Shown piece after piece: positions 5,334-9,337 of a DNA stretch of 9,337 bases. Within the stretch, counting starts at the first letter, position 1. Each line of letters begins with the position of its first letter. Made by a program: the position numbers and the translations under genes. The notes beneath the pieces were generated by a model. The model saw only the letters and a program-made list of their open reading frames with translations, was not told where the DNA came from and did not search any database. The DNA comes from Myxococcales bacterium (GTDB lineage Bacteria; Myxococcota; Myxococcia; Myxococcales; Anaeromyxobacteraceae): contig JAJYHA010000217.1 in assembly GCA_021784995.1 (NCBI GenBank), forward strand, positions 1 to 9,337, given 5' to 3'.

Positions 5334-6251
5334 GTGCGCACCGTCCCGTGTCCGCTCCGGATCGTGGCCGCCGCGGTGAGCGTGCTCCTCCTGGCCTGCG
5401 GCGCCGAGGAGCCGCGCGAGCCGGCGACCTCGCCCGCAGACGCCGCGCTCCTGCGCATCGCCACCTGGAACGTCCACGATCTCTTCGACGCCGTGGACCG
5501 CGCCTCGCCGCCGGGGGACAAGGACCTGGTGCCCACGCCGGCCGAGGTGGAGGCCAAGCTCCAGCGCGTCGGAGGTGTCCTGGCCCGGCTCGAGGCCGAC
5601 GTGCTCGTGCTCGAGGAGGTGGAAGGCGTCGAGCTCCTGGAGCGGCTCGCAGCGGGGGCGCTCGCCGGCCGAGGCTACCGTTCGTTCCTGCGCGAGGGGT
5701 ACGATCCGCGGGGCATCGACGTGGGCGTGCTCTCGCGGCTCCCGTTCGAGCCGGGGCCCTCTCACCTGGAGGAGCGCGCGGCCGACGGCCGGCGGCTCTG
5801 GGCTCGCGACCTGCTGGAGGTGAAGATCCCGTGGGACGATGGCACCCTGCTCCTCCTCGGGGCGCACCTCGTGTCGCGCCTCGATCCGGCGGAGGACGAG
5901 CGCCGGCGCGAGCAGGCGGTGCGCATCGGCGAGATCGCGCGCGACGCCGCCGCGGACCCGAGCACGGTCGGGGTCCTGGTGGCGGGCGACCTGAACGACC
6001 TCCCCGGATCGGCTGCGCTCGCGCCGTTGCTGCGCGATCCCGCCTGCCTGGACGCTGGAGGCTCGCTGCCGCCTGCCGAGGCCTGGACCTGGTCCGGCGG
6101 CGGGGCCCGGGAGCGGATCGACTACGCGCTGCTCTGCCACGGCGTCGCGGCCGTGGTGACCCGGGTGGAGGTGAAGGCCTGGCAGCAGGTCACGGACGCC
6201 TCCGACCACAGGCCGCTGGTGGTGGACCTCTGGACCGCGGCCGGGCCGTGA
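5334..6251 (+). CDS. Endonuclease/exonuclease/phosphatase-family lipoprotein
   Basis: A 305-residue protein with the whole catalytic set of the endonuclease/exonuclease/phosphatase (EEP, DNase I-like) superfamily. These are metal-dependent phosphodiesterases acting on DNA, RNA, phosphoinositides or similar substrates. Visible motifs are ATWNVHDLFD at 43-52 (N46), LEEVEG at 93-98 (the metal-binding Glu), GVLSRLP at 131-137, GAHLVSR at 176-182 (H178), VAGDLNDLPG at 216-225 (D219, N221) and SDHRP at 290-294 (D291, H292). The N-terminus MRTVPCPLRIVAAAVSVLLLAC carries a lipobox (LLAC) with Cys22, so it is probably an envelope lipoprotein. The GTG at 5334 is chosen because it alone gives a proper lipoprotein signal; longer readings would start inside tRNA-Glu. 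No good ribosome site is seen. An extracellular nuclease is plausible; the true substrate is not readable. Confidence 0.88.
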   Translation: MRTVPCPLRIVAAAVSVLLLACGAEEPREPATSPADAALLRIATWNVHDLFDAVDRASPPGDKDLVPTPAEVEAKLQRVGGVLARLEADVLVLEEVEGVELLERLAAGALAGRGYRSFLREGYDPRGIDVGVLSRLPFEPGPSHLEERAADGRRLWARDLLEVKIPWDDGTLLLLGAHLVSRLDPAEDERRREQAVRIGEIARDAAADPSTVGVLVAGDLNDLPGSAALAPLLRDPACLDAGGSLPPAEAWTWSGGGARERIDYALLCHGVAAVVTRVEVKAWQQVTDASDHRPLVVDLWTAAGP

Positions 6252-6266
6252 CGGGCGGGTCGTCGT

Positions 6267-6284
6267 GGCGGCGGTGGGGCCGCC
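6267..6284 (+). terminator. GC hairpin after the EEP lipoprotein gene
   Basis: GGCGGC (6267-6272) pairs with GCCGCC (6279-6284) across a 6-nt loop, 15 bp past the TGA. There is no T run, so it is only a candidate terminator. Confidence 0.35.
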
Positions 6285-6345
6285 GGAGAGACTTTCGCCC
6301 GGGAGTCGCGGTAGGCTCGCATCGAGAGTCGCCCCGAGGTGACAC

Positions 6346-6597
6346 ATGAGCGAGCCACCCCAGGCTTCGGCCCGTTCCCTGACGCAGACCGAGCGTCTCG
6401 CGCGCAAGGAGTTCCTGAAGAACGACGTCGCGAAGCTGGAGCGCCAGATTCGCGAGATGCAGGAGCAGATCGCGAACCTCCTGGACGGCTGCGAGCACAC
6501 CGACGGCAACGGTCGCTCAGCGGTGATCGGGGATCGCACGAAGGTCTGCGTGCACTGCGGCCGGATCGTGAGCACGCACGAGAAGCTGTGGGGATGA
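6346..6597 (+). CDS. Small coiled-coil protein with a possible zinc site
   Basis: An 83-residue cytoplasmic-looking protein that I do not recognise. Residues about 14-46 (TQTERLARKEFLKNDV, then AKLERQIREMQEQIANLL) form a charged heptad-like helix, probably a coiled coil that dimerises. The C-terminal part clusters likely metal ligands: C49-x-H51, then C68-x-H70-C71 and H78, ending HEKLWG. This spacing suggests a small zinc ribbon. The ATG at 6346 is supported by GAGGTG (6336-6341) at 4 nt spacing. Composition and codon use match the neighbours, and the hydrophilic helix plus ordered Cys/His make a real gene likely. It stands alone on this strand, 94 bp after the lipoprotein gene and converging on the next. 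A nucleic-acid-binding or adaptor role is only a guess. Confidence 0.75.
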   Translation: MSEPPQASARSLTQTERLARKEFLKNDVAKLERQIREMQEQIANLLDGCEHTDGNGRSAVIGDRTKVCVHCGRIVSTHEKLWG

Positions 6598-6611
6598 CGA
6601 CGGGGGCGGGC

Positions 6612-6636
6612 CGCGGCCGGAGGGGTCGAGGCCGCG
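6612..6636. terminator. GC hairpin between convergent genes 6346-6597 and 6658-7242
   Basis: CGCGGCC (6612-6618) pairs with GGCCGCG (6630-6636) across an 11-nt loop in the 60-bp gap between two stop codons. It could act on both strands. No T tract is present. Confidence 0.3.
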
Positions 6637-6657
6637 CGTCGGCGCGGTGGCTGGCCG

Positions 6658-7242
6658 TCAGATCTCCCAGACCTTGGTGATCGTGAGCCCGGTCGCGCTC
6701 GCCACCTGACGGGCCCAGAACGCACCGGACGCTCCCTCGATCCACGCCGGGACCACGACGTGGAACTCGCCGCCGGTGCGTGAGGCCGCGCTCGCGAAGA
6801 GCTGCCATCGGCTGATCTGCTCGTCGGGATCGCTCTCCTCGGGGAGGTACACGTCGAGGTAGACCGGGCGTCCGCCACCGATCGCGGAGACGCTCGGTCG
6901 GTGGCTGCGCACGGTCCCGTGCACCACCGCCGGGAGCGGGCGGCCGTCGACGTCCGCCTGGATCGCCTGGTAGCCGGAGCGGACGAGCACCTCGGTGATG
7001 GTCTCGGTCACGACCCGCGTGAGCGGCCCCACCGCGAGGTTCGCCTCGGCCCGGACTCCGCGGCCGCAGCGCCCTTCCTCGATCGCCGCGGAGATGTGGA
7101 CCCTGAGCCGGGCGCCAACCTCGCGCCACATGCGATCGGCCTCGTCCTGGGCCCTGCGCCGGAGATCGCGCGCCGCACGCGCCAGGCGGGAACCGACCAC
7201 GCCGGCTGCTTCCCGCACGAGCCTCCCCAGCTCGAACCCCAT
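6658..7242 (-). CDS. Unrecognised protein with a possible degenerate PD-(D/E)XK-like C-terminus
   Basis: A 194-residue protein with no name I can assign. The N-terminal half is helical and Arg/Ala-rich (LVREAAGVVGSRLARAARDL, then RRRAQDEADRMWREV). Residues about 75-165 look like an alpha/beta core: VTETITEVLVRSGY, then HGTVRSHRPSVSA, GRPVYLDVYLPEE, ISRWQLFASAASRTGGEFHVVVP (split here as read), and a C-terminal ITKVWEI. The order H-RP-x-V, then D-x-x-x-x-E-E, then QW-x-LFA-x-A, then F-VVVP and VW-x-I resembles restriction-endonuclease-fold hypothetical proteins. Here, however, the expected PD is P116-S117 and the D-x-K position is D130-x-Y132, so it would be inactive if related. The ATG at 7242 is fixed by AGGAGG at 7249-7254. 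It lies downstream of tRNA-Lys on the same strand. Confidence 0.72.
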   Translation of the reverse strand: MGFELGRLVREAAGVVGSRLARAARDLRRRAQDEADRMWREVGARLRVHISAAIEEGRCGRGVRAEANLAVGPLTRVVTETITEVLVRSGYQAIQADVDGRPLPAVVHGTVRSHRPSVSAIGGGRPVYLDVYLPEESDPDEQISRWQLFASAASRTGGEFHVVVPAWIEGASGAFWARQVASATGLTITKVWEI

Positions 7243-7248
7243 CGCACG

Positions 7249-7254
7249 CCTCCT
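7249..7254 (-). promoter_or_regulatory. Strong ribosome binding site for the 6658-7242 gene
   Basis: On the minus strand this is a perfect AGGAGG, 6 nt before the ATG at 7242. It decides that start against an in-frame upstream one near 7281. Confidence 0.8.
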
Positions 7255-7341
7255 CGCGCCCGAAGCGGCCACCCCGCCCACCGTCGCCCACCCGGGAAGC
7301 AGCCGGCGCGAGCAGCATCCTGCCGGGCCGGGCTGACACTC

Positions 7342-7359
7342 GACGGGGAGGACGGGGAG
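7342..7359. repeat. Tandem 9-bp repeat touching the 3' end of tRNA-Lys
   Basis: GACGGGGAG occurs at 7342-7350 and again directly at 7351-7359, and the second copy ends at the base next to the tRNA discriminator (7360). It may be a replication-slippage duplication in the tRNA trailer. Confidence 0.6.
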
Positions 7360-7431
7360 TGGGGCGCGAGGGGCTCGAACCCTCAGCCAACGGCTTAAAA
7401 GGCCGCTGCTCTACCATTGAGCTAGCGCCCC
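7360..7431 (-). tRNA. tRNA-Lys (anticodon TTT)
   Basis: The minus strand gives a 72-nt cloverleaf. The acceptor stem is GGGGCGC with GCGCCCC and discriminator A, and the D arm is GCTC-AATGGTA-GAGC. The anticodon loop is CTTTTAA, with TTT at + positions 7397-7399, on a stem GCGGC/GCCGT containing one G-U pair. The T arm is GAGGG-TTCGAGC-CCCTC. CCA is not encoded. The gene lies between the zinc-ribbon gene and the 6658-7242 gene on the same strand. Confidence 0.96.
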
Positions 7432-7437
7432 GCTGCG

Positions 7438-7465
7438 CTCATACCACGGCGGTGACGGCGCGCAA
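7438..7465 (-). promoter_or_regulatory. Possible promoter of tRNA-Lys (TTGCGC-16-TATGAG)
   Basis: On the minus strand TATGAG (7438-7443, four of six matches) ends 6 bp before the mature tRNA 5' end, with TTGCGC (7460-7465, three of six) 16 bp upstream. A start 7 nt past the -10 falls on the first base of the tRNA itself. The -35 is weak. Confidence 0.4.
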
Positions 7466-7485
7466 CGGCCGCCGGGGCGGCGTTC

Positions 7486-7836
7486 CTAGGCGCGGCGGCG
7501 TGCCGTGGCCACGGCAACCCCGGGGCGCACGCCTCTGGGCTGCGGGGGCGCGGGGACCTGCTCCTGCTCGAGCCGTGCGAACCACTGGGCGGCGCGCGCC
7601 TTGAGCTGGCCCCACGCGATCTGCTCCACGCTCGCCTGCGGGGCGCCCCGCGGAGCCGCGGTCGGTCCCGCGGGATCGACGCGCCGGGCGCCCGCGCCTC
7701 GGGCGAAGACCTCGCTGTAGAGCGAGGAGTGCGTGCGACCGCAGAAGGGGCATTGCCAGTACCGCACCGGGCTCCCCGCCGCCGACCAGCTCGTCATGAG
7801 CACGTGGCAGTGGGTGCACTCGACGTCGTGAGGCAT
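7486..7836 (-). CDS. Small zinc-ribbon protein, function unknown
   Basis: A 116-residue protein with an N-terminal zinc ribbon: MPHDVECTHC at 1-10 supplies C7 and C10, and QCPFCG near 28-33 supplies C29 and C32. The two CxxC knuckles 19 residues apart are typical of rubredoxin-like ribbons. The remainder is a low-complexity Pro/Ala/Arg linker (45-67), a helix IAWGQLKARAAQWFARLEQE (about 73-92) and a basic tail ending TARRRA. The ATG at 7836 is preferred because it starts just before the ribbon; a longer reading from 7911 would overlap the start of the divergent aminotransferase gene. No Shine-Dalgarno sequence is visible. Nucleic-acid or protein binding is plausible from the ribbon and basic tail, but the role is unknown. 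It is divergent from the aminotransferase, with tRNA-Lys downstream. Confidence 0.75.
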   Translation of the reverse strand: MPHDVECTHCHVLMTSWSAAGSPVRYWQCPFCGRTHSSLYSEVFARGAGARRVDPAGPTAAPRGAPQASVEQIAWGQLKARAAQWFARLEQEQVPAPPQPRGVRPGVAVATARRRA

Positions 7837-7846
7837 GACATCGCCA

Positions 7847-7875
7847 GATATCGCGCCGGCCTGCAGACCCGTCAA
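7847..7875 (-). promoter_or_regulatory. Possible promoter of the zinc-ribbon gene (TTGACG-17-GATATC)
   Basis: On the minus strand TTGACG (7870-7875, five of six) stands 17 bp before GATATC (7847-7852, three of six). The -10 ends 10 bp before the ATG at 7836, so the leader would be only a few bases, consistent with the missing ribosome site. Confidence 0.35.
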
Positions 7876-7876
7876 A

Positions 7877-7882
7877 TAAACT
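7877..7882 (+). promoter_or_regulatory. Possible -10 box (TAAACT) for the aminotransferase gene
   Basis: TAAACT matches four of six -10 positions and lies in the one A/T-rich patch of the divergent gap, next to the opposing -35. Transcription would start near 7889, leaving about 20 nt that include the GAGGGG ribosome site (7897-7902). No clear -35 is seen. Confidence 0.3.
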
Positions 7883-7909
7883 CCCCCACCAACGACGAGG
7901 GGCGTGCGC

Positions 7910-8830
7910 ATGACGACGGCGGTGAGCGTGGACGGGGTGCTGGTGCCGCCCGACCAGGCGGTGGTCTCGGTCTTCGATCGCGGCTTCCTCTACGGTGACA
8001 GCGTCTACGAGGTGATCCGCACCTACGGCGGGAGGCCCTTCGAGGTGGCTGCGCACCTGGCCCGCATGCGGCGATCGGCGGCACGGCTCGCGCTGGTGCT
8101 CCCCTGGAACGACGAACGCCTCGGGGCGGAGATCGCCCGCGCGCTGGCCGCGTCGGCCGGTGGCGATCCGCCCGATCCCGGCGCCGCCCCGTGGAACCGC
8201 CGCGAGCGGTCCGTGCGGGTGATCGTGACGCGCGGGTCGGGGGAGCTCGGCCTCGACCCGGCCCTCGCGGTGGAGCCGCGCGCCATCGTCATCGCGACGG
8301 CGCTGCGCGGGCCACCCGCGGACGCCTACCGGACCGGCGTGGCCTGCCGCATCGTCGCCATCCGCCACGACGCCCCGGACGCCGTCGACACCACGGCCAA
8401 GACGGGCGCCCACCTCGGCAACGTGCTGGCGCTGGCGGAGGCGCGCGCCGCGGGCGCGCACGAGGCGCTGCTGCTCGACCGCGACGGCCTCCTGACCGAG
8501 GGGGCGTCCTCCAACCTCTTCGCCGTGCGCGAGGGCCGCGTGGAGACTCCGCCGCTCGCGGCCGGAATCCTGGAGGGGGTGACGCGGGGAGTCGTGCTCG
8601 CGCTGGCGCGCAGGGCCGGGCTCGAGGTCCGGCAGCACGCCATGCGACCCGCGGAGCTCATGACCGCCGAGGAGGCCTTCCTCACCTCGACCGCGCGCGA
8701 GATCCTGCCGGTGACCAGCGTCGACGGCCAGGCGGTGGGGTCGGGCAGGGTGGGACCCGTGACGACACGGCTCCACGCCCTCTTCCGCGAGCGCGCCGAG
8801 CGGACGGTGCGCGGTGAGGTGGTAAGCTGA
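7910..8830 (+). CDS. Class IV (fold type IV) PLP aminotransferase
   Basis: A 306-residue pyridoxal-phosphate enzyme of the family containing branched-chain aminotransferase (IlvE), D-amino-acid transaminase and aminodeoxychorismate lyase (PabC). Near the N-terminus DRGFLYGDSVYEVIRTYGG (23-41) is the typical substrate-pocket segment. VTRGSGELGL lies at 106-115. The PLP Schiff-base lysine is probably K164 in DTTAKTGAHLGNVLA, and LTEGASSNLFAVREG (195-209) supplies E197, expected to contact the PLP ring nitrogen. TPPLAAGILEGVTR (213-226) and FLTSTAREILPV (257-268) complete the fold. The ATG at 7910 is preferred to the GTG at 7904 because GAGGGG (7897-7902) gives proper spacing only to the ATG. 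TEGASSN and the K-T-G-A-H stretch do not settle the substrate; branched-chain or D-amino-acid activity fits better than PabC. A secreted-protein gene begins 4 bp downstream. Confidence 0.9.
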   Translation: MTTAVSVDGVLVPPDQAVVSVFDRGFLYGDSVYEVIRTYGGRPFEVAAHLARMRRSAARLALVLPWNDERLGAEIARALAASAGGDPPDPGAAPWNRRERSVRVIVTRGSGELGLDPALAVEPRAIVIATALRGPPADAYRTGVACRIVAIRHDAPDAVDTTAKTGAHLGNVLALAEARAAGAHEALLLDRDGLLTEGASSNLFAVREGRVETPPLAAGILEGVTRGVVLALARRAGLEVRQHAMRPAELMTAEEAFLTSTAREILPVTSVDGQAVGSGRVGPVTTRLHALFRERAERTVRGEVVS

Positions 8831-8834
8831 CCGG

Positions 8835-9337
8835 GTGCGCGCTCTCCTCCTGATCTCCGTCGGGGCGGCACTCGCCCTCGGCCAGGCAGCCGCCGGAGAA
8901 CCCTCCCGGCCACCGGCGCCGCCGTCGCAGCGGGCCAGCCACGGCTCCAGCCAGCGGGTCCGGACGGTGGTGGTGGAGCCCGTGAAAGGCGACCCCGGCA
9001 CCGAGGCCTCGCGGGCGACCCTCGGCGAGGCGCTCGCACGCCACCTGCGGCGCCAGGGCTTCAACGTGGTGGACGGCGGCAAGGGCATCGCCTACCGGCT
9101 GCGCCCGACGGTGGTGATGGTCGGGGCGGCCGACGCGCGCGCCGGAAAGCCTTTCGAGGTGAAGGCCTCGGTGCTGGCCATCGACCGGAAGGGGCAGGTG
9201 GCCGCGATGGTGGAGGGCGGCGCACGCGCGCGCGGCGCCGCGCCGGGAAGCACCGCCACCGTGTTGGAGGCGCAGGCCCTGGAGGCGGTGGCGCGCAGCA
9301 TCGCCGAGGACCTCGCGCACCGCCTGCTGGAGGCGAG
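8835..9337 (+). CDS. Secreted protein of unknown function (3' end beyond window)
   Basis: An open reading frame of 167 codons that runs off the right edge without a stop. The GTG at 8835 gives MRALLLISVGAALALGQAAAG, a clear signal peptide with a cut near residues 19-21 and no lipobox Cys. A short Pro/Ser/Gln-rich linker (EPSRPPAPPSQRASHGSSQ) follows. The mature domain reads RVRTVVVEPVKG, a helix through LGEALARHLRRQGFNVVDGG, YRLRPTVVMVGA, FEVKASVLAIDRKGQ, then a long Ala/Glu-rich helix ALEAVARSIAEDLAHRLLEA. A strand, a helix ending in QGFNVVD, then more strands recalls small periplasmic domains that assemble envelope structures, but I cannot name the family. Only 4 bp separate it from the aminotransferase stop, so the genes are likely co-transcribed. 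A function shared with an aminotransferase is not obvious. Confidence 0.75.
   Translation, partial: MRALLLISVGAALALGQAAAGEPSRPPAPPSQRASHGSSQRVRTVVVEPVKGDPGTEASRATLGEALARHLRRQGFNVVDGGKGIAYRLRPTVVMVGAADARAGKPFEVKASVLAIDRKGQVAAMVEGGARARGAAPGSTATVLEAQALEAVARSIAEDLAHRLLEA

Noticed and set aside
5154..6878. 574-codon minus-strand frame opposite the EEP lipoprotein and small coiled-coil gene
   Set aside because: It has no recognisable domain, and the plus strand carries intact catalytic motifs.
6901..7398. Plus-strand frame running into tRNA-Lys
   Set aside because: It overlaps a clear tRNA and is antisense to a gene with a strong ribosome site.
7904..7909. GTG at 7904 as the aminotransferase start
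   Set aside because: It is one base after the GAGGGG ribosome site, which is too close; the ATG at 7910 has normal spacing.
7439..9088. 549-codon minus-strand frame through the zinc-ribbon and aminotransferase regions
   Set aside because: Composition-driven open frame; the aminotransferase motifs are on the plus strand and the zinc ribbon is in another minus-strand frame.
1..9337. CRISPR arrays, insertion sequences, integrase or phage genes
   Set aside because: I saw no repeat-spacer pattern, terminal inverted repeats with a transposase, or phage-type proteins on either strand.

Overview
The window is very GC-rich and densely coding, with GTG starts common and G/C-ending codons throughout. 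Together with the gene set, this suggests a chromosomal stretch of a high-GC Myxococcota bacterium, perhaps Anaeromyxobacter-like. That placement is an inference from composition and protein style, not a proven assignment. There is no phage, transposon, CRISPR or plasmid signature, and most of the window looks like core genome plus lineage-specific envelope proteins.

Layout. 1-98 (-) is the start of coaE, the last enzyme of coenzyme A synthesis. It is divergent from engB (142-822 +), a ribosome-assembly GTPase; the two share a 43-bp promoter interval in which their -10 boxes overlap. engB converges on greB (861-1364 -), which in turn diverges from metF (1391-2296 +) with only 26 bp between start codons. 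Three exported proteins follow on the + strand: an EIQVY-type outer-membrane protein (2326-3189), a second small beta-barrel (3310-4140) and a secreted periplasmic protein (4170-4739), the last two tightly linked. A strong hairpin follows, then about 300 bp with no intact gene but a possible gene remnant.

Next come tRNA-Glu(TTC) on the minus strand (5047-5119) with a clear promoter, an endonuclease/exonuclease/phosphatase-family lipoprotein (5334-6251 +) and a small coiled-coil protein with clustered Cys/His (6346-6597 +). These converge on a minus-strand set: an unrecognised protein with a possible degenerate PD-(D/E)XK-like C-terminus (6658-7242), tRNA-Lys(TTT) (7360-7431) and a small zinc-ribbon protein (7486-7836). 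A class IV PLP aminotransferase (7910-8830 +) diverges from the zinc-ribbon gene and is followed after 4 bp by a secreted protein that runs off the window (8835-9337).

How it fits together. The recognisable genes are housekeeping: CoA, ribosome assembly, transcription fidelity, one-carbon/methionine metabolism, transamination and two tRNAs. They are interspersed with cell-envelope proteins of unknown role. No convincing new multi-gene system is visible. The better leads are the overlapping divergent -10 boxes at coaE/engB with a predicted leaderless engB mRNA, the very short tRNA leaders, the barrel/secreted-protein pair and the degenerate nuclease-like protein.
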